Part shown: one piece after another, positions 24,600 to 36,637 of the stretch
Layout of the letters: each line of letters starts with the position of its first letter
Numbering within the stretch: the first letter of the stretch is position 1
Source: Ramazzottius varieornatus
Lineage: Eukaryota > Tardigrada > Eutardigrada > Parachela > Ramazzottiidae
DNA: 64,000 nucleotides
Direction of reading: 5' to 3'
NCBI GenBank assembly: GCA_001949185.1
Contig: BDGG01000002.1
Span: forward strand, 8,026,772-8,090,771
Position numbers and translations under genes: made by a program
The notes under the pieces: model-generated
Database searches by the model: none
Seen by the model: the letters and a program-made list of their open reading frames with translations, nothing else
Told to the model about the DNA's origin: nothing

Positions 24600-25487
24600 C
24601 TTGACTGGTCACTCTTCCCCCCGGAAGACTTCCCGGGCGAACAGCCTCTCCGTCCAGCCTCAGTCTCCTGATGAGCGCTAAGTTGTCTTACATGCCACAG
24701 TTTCGGTCTTGGACCCTGTCAACGACTGCACAAGATGGTATTTTCCAGCTTCGGTTTTACTTTCGAAAAGAGAATGATCGCTCTCAGTTTTATCCTCTGT
24801 TGTTTAATTAATGTGTTTCCAACCTGGCAGCTGGTAGCACCCGATACTATTGGCCTTATGCCGCACCCTCTACCATTTCCCAATGACTTTTGTCTTCCTT
24901 CCAAAACGAATGCTTTTCTTTTGATCCTAGTTTACTCTGTTAATGTCGTATATTTTGGTCTTACCGTTTGACGGAATAACTTCATCGCTTTCACAGTTTT
25001 GCATATCTTATGTGGAGACTGGCTGTTAGACGATAGACTTCTGTACCGAGACTCGACAATTTGACTGTTGGAAAACGAGCAGCGAGCAAAGCGCTATACA
25101 TTAATGGCTTTAGTTTTTTGCGTATGACTTGTTCAACTATGGCGAGTGCAGCGCCGGGGGGAAAAAACAAAGGCAACACACGCCAATTAAGTATTAAAGC
25201 TAGATTAACAGCTGGCAGTTGTACTGATAAAAGGAAATACGAAGGAAAGCAATGCAGGGCAAACCACTGGCGGTGCCATGTGATCACTAGAGGTTAGATT
25301 ACAGCAGATATATCCCAACCACCGTGGGCTACACGGGACAGGTAAACGAAGGGGGAGAATGTACAGCTGACTTAACGCGGTACGCGACGACCCAGAGTAA
25401 AGCCATCCCAGCTCTTGTGCGAGGACTAGCGGTGGAGCGGACACAGACTTATAACAGAGCAGCAACACCAGTAAAAGAGCCTAGCGC
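24600..25487. other. Convergent 3' flank, PDZ scaffold and UBE2A-type genes
   Basis: No supported gene or palindrome. It presumably holds 3' UTR sequence of both convergent genes. Confidence 0.5.
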
Positions 25488-26486
25488 TCAATTTTCTTCT
25501 TGGCTTTCTTCGCCGGCCGTGGGCTCTTTGGAACCTGCGCCACCGGCTTGCGTGTGGCCGTCCGCGTCCAGCCAAGACTCTTCCACGATGGCCGACACAC
25601 GCTTCTCGTACTCACGACGGTCCGCTGAGTACAACTGGGCTGCGAGTGAGTTCGCAGGACTGTTGGGGTTGGGCGCGTCCAGCAGCGACTGGATGCTCGT
25701 CAGAATGCTAGCCACGTCGTAACTCGGACTCCATCGGCTGCAATGACCACAAAAAAATCATCACTCATTCATCAACCATACAGCGTGTCGAAATTTCACC
25801 TACAACCAACCTGTTTAGAAGATCCAAGCAAATTGATCCGTCAGCGTACACATTCGGATGGAACATTCTGCAACAAAAACAAGCCCATGATTCATGCTAA
25901 AGCACACAGATGACTTTTCTTATGATTCACTTAAACCACACATCGCAAAGCCAAGTTAGTTTTAAAGCTAGTGACTAAGGTTCGACTTGGCCCTGTTGGT
26001 ATCGTTAACTCACGAAGATATAACTGGGACGTGGGTAAGAACTCGACCAGATTTTTATGTCAACTGGCGCATATTTCCAGCCAATAATAGTGAAAAGGTA
26101 CGCCACTTGGGAAAATAATCTGGTCGAGATGTTTGACAAGCTTCCAACCATAAACGAGAGGGAAAGTTCGCGATTCCGATCTTACCTCGACAGGAAGCGC
26201 ACCTTGGGCCTACGGAGAACAAAGAACAAAGGTCGAGCTTGACCACAAAATCGAACAGAAAGGTAGCATACGGTTTATTCGGATAGTCCTCGCTAAAATC
26301 CATGACCAGCTTGAAGGTCCCATCTTCGAAGGGAGTGCCTTGTGGGCCAAAGATGATGCAGTTCCACGACAACAAGTTGGCTTCATTGGGTGCTCCACTC
26401 ACTCCCGTTGGGGGGTCTTCTTGCAGCTTCTTAAAGTCTCGCAACAGACGTCGACGAGCAGGTGTAGCAGAAGATGTAGTGGCCAT
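25488..26486 (-). CDS. UBE2A: Ubiquitin-conjugating enzyme E2, UBE2A/B (Rad6) type
   Basis: E2 enzyme of the Rad6 group, which ubiquitinates histone H2B and PCNA with RING partners such as Rad18 or Bre1. 181 residues. Minus-strand exons: 26486-26272 (ATG), 26209-26186 (only 24 bases), 25867-25811, 25737-25488. Phases agree throughout. Visible landmarks: [44 protein letters not shown], the active-site stretch [17 protein letters not shown] with its catalytic Cys, [19 protein letters not shown], and [15 protein letters not shown]. The core matches UBE2A/B almost residue for residue. Odd points are about five extra N-terminal residues and an acidic tail of roughly 28 residues after the normal end, recalling yeast Rad6. 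The second intron (25868-26185) contains a palindromic repeat. Confidence 0.93.
26042..26128. repeat. Family-1 palindrome with long arms (UBE2A-type intron)
   Basis: The core caactggcgca/tacgccacttg is flanked by ctcgaccagattttt on the left and aaaataatctggtcgag on the right. The total inverted repeat is about 87 bases. Confidence 0.85.
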
Positions 26487-27335
26487 GGACTACAAGCGAC
26501 CTACCCACTTCCAGTTAATCAAGCCGCCCAGACAATCAACCGCGCAGACGAGGGTAGTCACGTGGTACAGCTTACACAATCAAATCACCATGTGATAAGG
26601 CTACGCACAGGTAGCACGTGGTACACTGGTTAAAGTACAGCAGTCACGTGATCAAATTTACTACAGTTTCTAAAGGGATGGCTGATGAGTGATGTCTTGA
26701 TCACTTCAATTCTTCTTCCACATGGAACAGACTAACACGATCAACTAAGTCTTGTACTCCTCTGGAAGAACGTTGAATTCCGTGGCGCAGTATTATCTGG
26801 CTGGAATAGTACAATCTGGCAACACAGGGGCTATGGCCTCCCCAACTCACGAGGTAGCAGACGTCAGGTCGATTAGGTTCCCTTGGCGATTCCGCGATAT
26901 CTAAGTCAAAAAACGTACGAGGAGCAATACTCAACGACCTCCGACGACACCAAAGAACAGATTAGCAATGTAGGCAGAAGAAAACTCGAAAAAAACAATT
27001 TTATGAAGTAATCCCCGCGCATGACTCATTCCAGATTTTGAGCAGTATGACCCTCAACACCCCTGGTTGTTTTCGAGCATACCCAGAGTCTCAGAAACTC
27101 GGATTTTTGACCTTTCAGTCCGGGAACAAGCCGACCAGTAATTTAATTGAGCTGTGGGACAATGTTACTTTACTGCGCAATTAAAATTATTAAAAGTCAC
27201 GTGCTAACGTTAAGTCTATATGATCAGCTGACTGCGAGTAAGATCAATTATCGCTGACGAATTTCAATTATTAAAATTTAAATTCAAATTTCCTAATATG
27301 GATCAATCAATCAAGCGAACACTAACCCACACAAT

Positions 27336-27454
27336 TACTGTATACGCTCCCGAAATTCACGTACGTCACTCCATTCAGAGTGTAAAACTGGACGGTAAGA
27401 CCCCAATGATTTGAAAGTCAGTGACGTACGTGAATTTTGGGAGAGCATACAGTA
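27336..27454. repeat. Inverted repeat of about 119 bases, MITE-like
   Basis: Left arm tactgtatacgctcccgaaa and onward through ttcacgtacgtcact. Right arm agtgacgtacgtgaa through gagcatacagta. Arms are about 36 bases with few mismatches around a roughly 46-base centre. It matches neither palindrome family 1 nor 2. Confidence 0.8.
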
Positions 27455-27742
27455 AAACGATTTTAATTATTAAAATCGATTTTCTATTTTAATGATTAAA
27501 ATAACACTGCTGTGGGGAGAGTAACTCAAGAATGGCATCACGAAATCTGGTCTGTTGAGAGATCGCGAGCGAGCTCAGGTTTGGCTTGAAGACGTCATAA
27601 TGCTGGTTGGTAGTTCGTCACATGATGATGACTCACATCTGCGAGAAAAAGCGCTGGTTGACGATACGAAGACGTCAAAGATCCACGCCAGAGTTCGTCC
27701 GCAATCGCTCGACAAGTCGCATTTTTACCACATAACACCTGA

Positions 27743-28140
27743 GTAGTGTTCTTCCGATACGACAGCGGAACTAATTCGAATCCGGTCGCCCACGTTAAGT
27801 CTATGGCTACAGCGGGCATTAAAATACGTTGTATCGGAACAACACTGCACCTGACTTACTTTGCCCACTAGTACAGTCCGGTCGCTCGAAATCTGGACGA
27901 AATTTTCCAGTTTCAATTTGAGGCCCGCCACACATTCACCATACCGCATACTAAGCCAAGGCCCAATATCACATAACACACACATTACACCGTGCTGTGA
28001 CTCGTATCATCAACTAATCAAGGCGCAGGTAACCGGCTGTGTGGGCATGGCGAGCAGTAAGGTTAACTTCCTATGATTTTCCTCCTTTGAAATCGGAAAA
28101 TTTCGTCCAGATTTTCGACTGACTGGACTGTAATGGGCAG
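27743..28140. repeat. Fold-back block with two pairs of imperfect inverted repeats
   Basis: gtgttcttccgatacgac (27747 region) is echoed inverted as gttgtatcggaacaacac (27829 region). About 27856-27917 (cccactagtacagtcc, ctggacgaaattttccag) is echoed inverted at 28086-28140. It looks like remnants of one or two non-autonomous elements. Confidence 0.55.
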
Positions 28141-28614
28141 AGCAGTTGCCCACTAGTACTAGTAGTAACCCACTACTCAATATGAAGTTTTGAACGACGG
28201 CAAACGTTGTTCCCCCAAGGGCTCGCACACCGGTTTTTGGGATTGCTCATAGGTCACACGTCTCAACTATTAGCTTATGCAGAAACGTGTGATGGTCGCA
28301 TTACTATTGCATTCTCTTTGTCCATCTTCCTCATCAGGCTAGAATATTAGGAGACTTACACGGAGTACTGCACGGTCTAACGTGTCGGGGCACGGCTGAG
28401 GTATTGCTGGATATGTTACGGTCGCCTTCAGGAGGCCTGCAGTGACGGGAAGGAGGATGATTGGAGAGGCGCGCTAATCATCTATATTTCGATATCTTGT
28501 ATGTAAGCTCTCTTTCTCAGTCTGTTTAATATTGGGAATATCATCCACGAGTAGGGGACAGGGCGCTGTTGCAGCTCACATGAATTCTGTAGAGAACGTT
28601 TAACTGCGTTGAAG

Positions 28615-29679
28615 ATGGCCAGCGGATTCCCTGTCAGTAGCGCGGTAAGTCTCGCCAGCTGCTGTAAAGTTCTTACCATTCAGCCGTCGCACTCGTGCTG
28701 GTGCTCGGTATAATCATGTCTGGTTCTTCTTTTGCAGCGTCGTATCCACAAAGAACTGGTTGCGCTGCAAGCTGAGAGTGTTCCGGGTGTGACTTTAAAG
28801 TCTGGACCTACGGAGTCGACCAACGACAAATTTATCGAGTAAGTGACTCTGCATTTCTGTACTGTTATTAGACTTCACTGTTATTATGATCCGGTTGTTC
28901 ATCCTGTTCGGTCCTTGACTCTCGCGGTACCTGTTCTGTAATGCTCATTGATCATTTATCGGTGATACAGCATCGTCATGGAAATCAAAGGAGCCGAGGG
29001 GACCGTCTACAACGGAGAGACATTTGATCTACGGTTCCGGATGAATGAGCGATGTACGAAGCATAGTCTGGCTTAATTTCCGTGCCGTGGATTGGTCTCA
29101 CAGCCAAGTCTGCTGACACAGTCCTTTGTACTTGCAGATCCCTTTGAATCACCGGAAGTTGTCTTTCAAGGCGCCAGTGTTCCTCTGCATCCTCACGTTT
29201 ACAGGTACTATACCAGAACTCCAACCGGAAGTGGTAACCGCAGACCCACTTCCAGTTGAAAGTAATTTATTCGCTTATGAAGTTTTACGCGAGTGGTGCA
29301 GATTCCTGGCAGGCATGTGATGTTGCTGTTTGTGGGCGAGTCGTGGGTAGAAAACAGGATCAGAGTTTATAAAGGTAACTGTGTCGTTGTAGTAATGGCC
29401 ACATTTGCCTATCGATACTGGGTAACGACTGGAGCCCGGCATTGACCATCCAGAGCGTTTGCCTTTCCATCGTTAGTATGCTCTCCAGTTGCAAAGAGAA
29501 GAAAAGACCTCCCGATGACCAGTTTTACGTCCGTACTGCCTCTTTAAATCCAAAACATACCAGGTGTGTATTTTGGTACTTACCTGCAAAAGACCTAACA
29601 TATTCCGAAGACCTCGTTCATTTCCTCATCGTTCAATGTGTCTTCTCGTAGGTGGATGTACCATGATGATACTGTCTGA
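28615..29679 (+). CDS. UBE2W: Ubiquitin-conjugating enzyme E2, UBE2W type
   Basis: UBE2W attaches ubiquitin to protein N-termini. Exons: 28615-28644 (ATG), 28738-28838, 28971-29053, 29138-29204, 29393-29563, 29652-29679 (TGA). Phases fit at every junction. About 159 residues. Landmarks are [11 protein letters not shown] near the start, [30 protein letters not shown] containing the catalytic Cys, [25 protein letters not shown] and the characteristic short end WMYHDDTV. The disordered C-terminus and the absence of a normal HPN motif before the active site (HPHVYSNGHIC instead) are typical of this family. It is transcribed divergently from the UBE2A-type gene. No repeats were found in its introns. 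Confidence 0.93.
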
Positions 29680-30297
29680 CTGACGCAGCCTTTGGCTTCA
29701 GAGTCTTCTTCTTGAACAGCTTGTTTTAAGATAGTCGAGAAGAAAGAGCAGGTGGTTTGGTTTTTGATGGTTGATACTCCGATTCCTTTTTGTATGTAAC
29801 CTTGCGGACTATATGGAGAGAACTCTCGCTTCTTTCGAATTGCTGTTCCAAATAGCTGTTCCCCAATAGCTCCGATCTTTTGATTTCCTGTGATACAAAA
29901 GATTTTCGTTCATTCATTTGTCATTCTTCTTGCAGTCGTTTTGCGCCACACGAAGCTGCAGATGAAGAAACCCGAACAAGCCTGGCCTGTGACTTGTGAG
30001 TGCGTGAGTGTCCTGAACTAGCCACAAGGTCGCAGGAAGTGCAGTCCGAGTCCGCTGATACACACTATCGGCATATTCTGTACTGTAGGTTCTCAACGGT
30101 AGAATCATTATCACGCCATAGAGTGCAAGCCGTAAAGTGACGCGCGGATCAAACTCAACTGTAAAGATTTTGACTGGTGCTAAGCGGGGCAATACTAACG
30201 TGAAAAAACCCTCAATTACTAAGAGGCGGAAGAAAATGTCAGATGATTTTCGCAAAGGAGGTAACACGCTCGAACAAAAGAAGGGTATGATAAGTTA
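29680..30297. other. Convergent 3' flank, UBE2W and allatostatin-receptor genes
   Basis: No gene or repeat is supported here. It presumably contains both 3' UTRs. Confidence 0.5.
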
Positions 30298-32427
30298 TTA
30301 GAAGACACTGTCGATACTGCTTTGACGACCGGCGTTGGCTCTGGGACTGGTATCGTGGTTATTCTGGCGATGGACACCGGCGCCGTTATCGCTGGTGTGG
30401 CTGCCATCTAGAGCAGTCTCGCTGGTGTTGGATGGCATGATACTGGTGAGGGCGATATATTCCGGGTTGGAAGTGGGTGCATTGTTGGTGGAGCTGTCGT
30501 TGTTGGAGGTAGTGTAATCCTTTCGGCGCAGACTTTGACCGGCATTGCTGGTGTTGCCCGCTGGTCGGGGTTGACTGCCACGGGTAGAGCGTGTCCGACC
30601 GACCGTATTGGACTCTCCACCGGCGTCTGTCCTTTCGTAGTCGCCCAAATGTTGCTGGCGACTGGTACCTAACTGGCCACAGCACAGCAAGGCCTTGAAG
30701 CTGTTACGGAAACCGGGATGGGCGGCAGCGTAGATGAAGGGGTTCAAGCAGACATTGGAGTAGGCCAAGACATGGGCCGCGATCTGGATGGGAATGGAAA
30801 TGTGGTTGATGGGATACAAAGTCAGGGACTTTAGTGCTAAGATGAACGTGATGGGACTCCTACAAGAAACAAGGACAAACGTGTGAGAGGCCGGTAGACG
30901 ACGATCGTCATGTTAGGTGGCTATAATAACAGTCAATAATAATAGTTTGGTGGGCGACTTTGGTCACCGATCCTCCACATTCATACCAGCAAAGGACAAA
31001 AATGACGACGACGGCGATGACCATCCTGGTAACACGCTTCTTGGAGCGGTTGCCTCCGTCGGAACGATGACCAGCTGGTCCTTGCGAATGCCACAAGCGA
31101 CGCAACATCACAAAGTACAGCGACGAGATGATGGTTACCGGAAGTATGAAGAAGGTGCCCAAGAAGGCCAGCCGGAAGCTGGGCTCATCGTACACACTCT
31201 GCAACCAAAATCGGCCTTTCCTGTACAGTACGTGCTATTTTTCCTTGTCAGCCCATCATGAATGGCTATACTCACAAACTGGAAAATGCAGGGAACGCGC
31301 CATTCACAATCGTGGAGGTCCTGCAACTAAGCATGGTTATAGTTCACGTACCAAAACCAAGCCCCTTTACCGTCCCGAGGATCCAATTGGCCATTTGTCT
31401 TACCTTGAAAGTTGTACCATGAACAATGATAAGAGGGACGTTGCTTCCCATGATGATGCACCACTGGACTGCCAGGGCTATGTAAGTATTTCGTTCGGTC
31501 CGTAATGACATGGAAGATATGGGATGGACCACCGCTGAGGAAATGAGCAACAGATTCGCTGTAGTTCTTCTTCAGTACCAAGCAAAGAGCTGCAGACCTA
31601 CCCAGGTAGCGGTCCACCGACATGAGGACCAGGGTGTAGACGCTGGAGTAAGCGCAAACATGGACCAAATACTGCACGACCTTGCACCAGACGCTCCCGA
31701 ATGGCCATATGCCCACCACGTAATCCGACGCCGTGAAAGGCACGCAAAATATAATGAACATCAAATCGGCGCACTACAACGACACGTACCATCGTGAAAA
31801 CACTTCGGAGGTCGGCATACGGAACGTACGAGATCACTAGCCCAAGTGGCGCAGGTGTCCGTTATATTGCCTGCAGCCATGCGCCACCTGGAAGAACCAC
31901 CTTGTCCAGTTTGATTGTTTACCCGAGCGGCGCACGCTTTCAGTGTTGTTGGCTGGAACCGTGCGCCACTGGAGACATTCCTTTTGTACGTCTTGCTTTT
32001 CGTCTTTCAAGTTGGATGGCGAAGGAGCGCCCTCTATGGTAGATCTTACCGCTAGATTGACGATGAGCAAGTTGGTGCTGTTACGTATTTGCTTGCCGCG
32101 CCTTCCCAGGACGATAATGATAACAAAGGCGTTACCAATCAGGCCCAGGATGACGATGACGCCAAAGAGGACCGGCACAACAATACTGACAACATGGCGC
32201 ATGAATCGATCATCTTGGTAGTCGTAGCTGGAGCTGGGTGTACAGTTGACTTCCGGGTTGAGCGATGCAGACAGCGCGGCGGTCAGCGGAGAGAGAAGAG
32301 TGCTGCCAGAAGTGGCTGCCACCTCCCAACTGCTGTCCAGCTCCATTCTTCCCAGACTGCCGACCCTTGTTTCGTCACTGCCTCCTTGATCCACCGGAAG
32401 TGGGCTGGAGGAAAGGATGTTGGACAT
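30298..32427 (-). CDS. Allatostatin-A/galanin-type neuropeptide GPCR
   Basis: About 499 residues. Minus-strand exons: 32427-32050 (ATG), 31773-31602, 31534-31404, 31320-31276, 31198-30987, 30859-30298. Phases agree. TM1 ends GLIGNAFVIIIVL and is followed by NSTNLLIVNLA. TM2-3 read CADLMFIIFCVPFTASDYVV, WPFGSVWCKVVQY and SVDRYLAVVHPISSMSLRT. TM4 and extracellular loop 2 follow, with a disulfide Cys (HDCEW). Intracellular loop 3 ends KKRVTRMV. TM6 joins WSPITFILALKSLTLYP. TM7 carries NVCLNPFIYA. These motifs are close to insect allatostatin-A receptors and the related galanin receptors. The C-terminal tail is about 145 residues, Ser/Thr/Asn rich, with a Cys pair after TM7. Position and ligand are inferred from family resemblance. 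Confidence 0.9.
31842..31973. repeat. Twin family-1 palindromes (allatostatin-receptor intron 1)
   Basis: ccaagtggcgca/tgcgccacctgg (31842-31891) and cgagcggcgcacg/cgtgcgccactgg (31924-31972), both in the intron between TM1 and TM2 exons. Confidence 0.85.
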
Positions 32428-35400
32428 CAGTCACAAGATAAATATCGATGGGGAGATTGATATTGATGGAGAAGATGGGTGCCACACTTTCCAAGCTCGT
32501 CGTTCAATTAACGATTTGCATCTGCAAAGAAAAGTGCTCTCATGTTCAACGCTCGTCTGCGCTGTAGTCCCGTATGTTATAGGAAGACTTCCGCCGCAGT
32601 CAACTGTACATCTGTAAATCGAACTTAACTTGCCTCCCAAAATTAAAACCGATTTCCACCAGTCGATCCGGAGACCAATACAGTCACAGTAAAAAACTGA
32701 CAAAGTGGAAACCTTTCCAGTGTTCTGGTACTCTGCCGGAAGTCTGCGCAGCGGGAAGCACCATCTATGGGACGCACGTATGCTGTGTGCGAAACCTCAC
32801 CGTGTACCTGTGCAATTGTACCGTGCATCATGTGTAATTGCATATGGACCGAATTTAGAGTAATCTTTTTCCTTTATCCGAGTTTGAGGTTATTTTAATG
32901 GGCAAAACATTCTCGGTCGGCCACTGAGGTCGGATGTGAGGCTGTCCAATCAACAGCTCAGAACCAACCTGTAACATAAAGCAAGCTTTAATGTCGGCTT
33001 TCACAATCTCTTCCTCCCCAATAGGATGCGGACCATGCCATATCAATGCCACGACACAATATTTCATTGATTTCATAGAGTCGATATAGAGTATACCGGA
33101 CGTACTACATGGCGACGGATGATCCGTCCGTAATGCATAATATCGGGGATTGCTTTTTAATCCGGCGATTGGATGGCAATTGACTTGATGGACTTGGGCA
33201 TTTCAGCGAACCTATTTACATGCACGCACCTCCCTTCGCATCCGTTATGCGGCCCTTTTCTTCCTTATCAAACGTTCATTGTCGTTAACACCCAATTACG
33301 CTCATTATCCTACAGCTCTTGTATGCCGCGGATATTCCGGCCTGCTGCTAGAGAAACGGAAAGAGCGTCTGGCAGTAGAATTACCTGATGGGTAAATGCG
33401 CGCAGTGGTCGTCTCCTGCTGTCACCGTCTCTGGGGCCTTATCACTTATCGATTTCCCATCCGGATGAGATCGCTTCCACCTTTCAACACGACAGGAAGA
33501 TGTAAAGGAATTAGCAGAGCAGGCGGTGGAAAATGTGAAAGCCGTCGTTCAGTGTAATCCGCTGGCTATCAACATAATCAAAATGCTGATCGTCATCTGG
33601 CTCAAGGCGATGAATTCTCTGTGGGCTAAGTGCAGCAGCCGCATCCTTTCAGCAAAGCCAGCCTCAGCGACGGGCTTATACCCACTAGAGCTAGATAGTG
33701 AGGCTAGGCCGCAGCCCAGCATTGGGAGGAAGCAGGAGCCAAGGGTCAACTCCGGGTCAAGTCAACAAATAAGCCAGCCACATGCTGGGTTAAACAGTGG
33801 AGAGGACCAAAATCACTTTTACGGTGAGACGAACTTTCGCCACGTCCGTTTATTACAACTTGATTGTGCAATAGTGGAAGCCAAGGCGCATAGTAAAGTC
33901 CGAAGTATGGATGGCGGTGAGATAGATGGACAGTCGTCGAACAAGACACTGATCATATGGCACTTCCCTCAAGAACAATGGTCGCCGCGACTGAATGCAA
34001 AGATTTATGAGCGTATGGACGAGGGGAGAAGGGTTGGCAAAAGGCCCAACTGGGATAAATGTCTTTCCGGATGAACGCCTGTTTACATCATGTAATATTG
34101 TTGGCAACGCCCCAGCTGACAAGTTTGGATGAAGCCCAAGTAGCCAGAAAGAGCAATCTCTGCAGCCTATGTCGATGGCTCCAACCTCCAGCATCCGACT
34201 TCCAGCTCCTCGATCGCCTTCAAGCCAGCTTTGCTGTTGCCATTAAGAGACGCTCTTCCATAAATCCTACACTCGCTACAGCTAGGCTGATCGCCGAGAG
34301 CCCGCAAGAGCTGAAACGCAGGCACGCGCCTGCTGTGTACGTATGCCAAGACGACACGATAAAGGGGAAGGAACGTCGATCGGCCCGAACCAATGAATAT
34401 AAATTTTGATCAATATAAATTAACTTTCCGCTCGATCTTTGTCTCTTCGACAGTCAAGAAAAAGCAAGTTTTATGCGGTTTCGAGTATCCGAAGGGTCGC
34501 CAAGATGGGTTCGCCAAATCAAAATCCGCGCCAGTTTCAGTGGGCATTATCCGAAGTACAAGTATTTGTACTGTAGACACAAGCCGGTTTATAACTGGAA
34601 GAAATATGCCAAGATCGTCGATAGTGAATTCTTTATGAAGAGTTTGTATGTGTGCAAATGAGCGGAACCGCAGAATCGTCTAGCCGATCGGTAGTGAACA
34701 TGCAAATTTGATGGACTGGATGCATATGCTTTCCCTCTTGACTTGGCGCAATGGGTTTTCCCGTGCAGTGTATTCCGCCCACGTCTTCCCGTGGAACGAT
34801 CCGTACATCCTCTGCCGGTCTTCCTCAGGATTGTCGACTATCGGCATACGTTGTTACACTAGCTGGTGAAGGCTGAGAAGGCGAATGCATCAAATGGTGG
34901 CAATTTAATTAAGGCGCCGGAAGTCACGGCAGTAACAACGCCAGTTTGATCCTTATGCGTCAACTGCCAGCTTCCTCCTTGCTCGTAGCCCGCGTCTGCC
35001 CCTGTCGGCCTCTTCCGCTTTTTATTCGCTTATTATTATACAGGGCACGTCGCCATGCCGAAGACTTGCAACATTCACATGGAGCTCAATTGCGCTGAAT
35101 AGCAAAGAGGCATGGAGATAATTAAAAGGCCTGGCTAGGCTTTATGCATGGCTCCCCATCCCCCGCAATGTTCTCGCAGTCTTTCAGCCATCAAATGATA
35201 TTGCCGGCCCACCGATCCGTCTTCCAGCAACCCGTGCCACTTCACAGCGTGTTATTAAAATGGCACCCATCCAGGGCCGTAAAATGGAAACGTGCCTCCA
35301 AGGCAGCATGTAACGGTTCCGCAAAATCCAACGCGTGTCGCATTTACGAACCTATCCAGAGATGGAATGTGGGAATATGGACTCAGCCGGTCGCTGTGTC

Positions 35401-35511
35401 AGGTGGCGCCCGTTTTCATTGTTATCGGCTGGAAGTGTGCGCAACGCAACTTGGAAAACCGTTCTGGTTCTACTCATTGCTTACGTCCCACATGACGTAT
35501 GGGAAGCGGCA
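32428..35511. other. 3.1-kb region without a supported gene
   Basis: It is upstream of the allatostatin-receptor start, so its right-hand promoter-proximal part is likely regulatory. An open frame of 182 codons (33526-34074, plus) lacks recognisable domains or clear splice partners. One degraded family-1 palindrome lies near 35400. Confidence 0.5.
35400..35458. repeat. Degraded family-1 palindrome
   Basis: caggtggcgcccg ... gtgtgcgcaacgcaacttgg with flanking aaaaccgttctgg. It is one of very few copies outside an identified intron, just left of the duplicated CAPS block. Confidence 0.55.
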
Positions 35512-35908
35512 AAGCTTCAAAGCCGGGTTATTGCCACTGGCTACTGCGCTACAAAGCCGCTTAGCTGTTATCACAAAACGTCGTTCATTCATATCGGTAC
35601 ACGGGATTTTATGGTTCGCGCTTATCACAGATAGTCAGAAACCGTCGAGCGAAGGACCGACCATAGACTGGTTGCGCGATATTCTTCCAGTAGACTACTA
35701 AGTCTTACAATGGAAAAAACAACTGTCCCAGGCCGAGCAGTCTACACCGGCACGGGTAATAGAGTTTGGGTTCGAGAAAAAAGAAGAAGCATGTAGGAAG
35801 GCTTGCGGAGAAAAAAAGAGCACGATCGGTGCGACACATCTAACTTGTAAGGCAGATTTTGGTTGGCTTCGTCCGTCCAGTCGGTCCTTCTTCCATTCTT
35901 GTCCCAAG

Positions 35909-36637
35909 TTAGGAAAGAGCCATCTTCTTGGCCTTCTCCAGCATGCTAAACTTGGGCATGCTGACCCGCAGGCCGCTGAGGAAAGTGGTTTCCGAGACGG
36001 CAGCCGTGGCTTCCTCCAGACGCATCCGATTCTGGATGGTCTGGTAGTTTTTGGAGTTGAGCACTTCCTCGGGAATGCCTTGTAACTCAAACTCGGCAAA
36101 GGATTTCTGCAACGAAGAAAAGAACCACATGTGATGAACAAGCTGGTAAACTACTAAGGCGTGCGAGACATCGGCGAACAAGACTCTTCTCCAAGTGGCG
36201 CACATTTCAAGTGTTGCAAACTGAAAACGTGCGCCACTGGGTTTAACGACACTACCGGGTTCCCCAACTGGCCCATGCTTGCAGCTAATAACACTGGAAG
36301 CGTGCGCCACTTGAAGAGACGATCATCTATAGACTTTGTTTGCCGAGCTACGGTAGTTAGTTGGTCCATCATTCAACTGGTGAGCATAATGGCGGGTGAT
36401 TAGTACCTTGATGATTGTGGACAGACAGTTAACTTGGTGGGCGTTGAGTGCGCGATCCATCCGTTCGGTTAACCAGGTACAAATGATGGTCATTTGGGAC
36501 GTGTATAACCGCTCAAACATGGCCAAGATGAAGAGTTCGTCAGTGACACGCTGACGAATCTGCTCCATCGACGAGCGCAGACAGTTGACGTATTGGCGAC
36601 CTAGATCGCCGCTGATATTGCTGGTCGTTGAGGCTTC
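35909..36637 (-). pseudogene. Duplicated last two exons of CAPS, detached from the gene
   Basis: Exons equivalent to 36637-36407 and 36106-35909 remain open with intact splice sites. They differ from the copies at 46277-46047 and 45746-45549 in a few codons: the first residue is Glu instead of Lys, and SETTFLSG replaces SETTSLSG. The other 22 exons are missing here, so this is not a complete gene. Either it is a partial genomic duplication or an unmerged haplotype placed by the assembler. The latter is plausible because an assembly gap lies 1 kb away. Confidence 0.75.
36191..36314. repeat. Twin family-1 palindromes in the left CAPS copy
   Basis: ccaagtggcgcac/gtgcgccactgg (36191-36240) and a weaker partner ending gcgtgcgccacttg (36264-36314). 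They are identical in layout to the pair in the right copy. Confidence 0.85.

Larger units (their letters stand above)
26487..28614. other. 2.1-kb intergenic region between two divergent E2 genes
   Basis: It must contain the 5' flanks of both E2 genes. No coding exon is supported. It holds AT-rich stretches with repeated aattattaaaa words (27180-27500) and two fold-back structures annotated separately, but no family-1 palindrome. Confidence 0.55.

Noticed and set aside
27770-27790. ttcgaatccggt, reminiscent of a tRNA T-arm
   Set aside because: No matching acceptor, D-arm or anticodon arm could be built around it.
33526-34074. 182-codon plus-strand open frame
   Set aside because: No homology signal, no fitting splice partners and no repeat-free coding pattern. 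Treated as chance.
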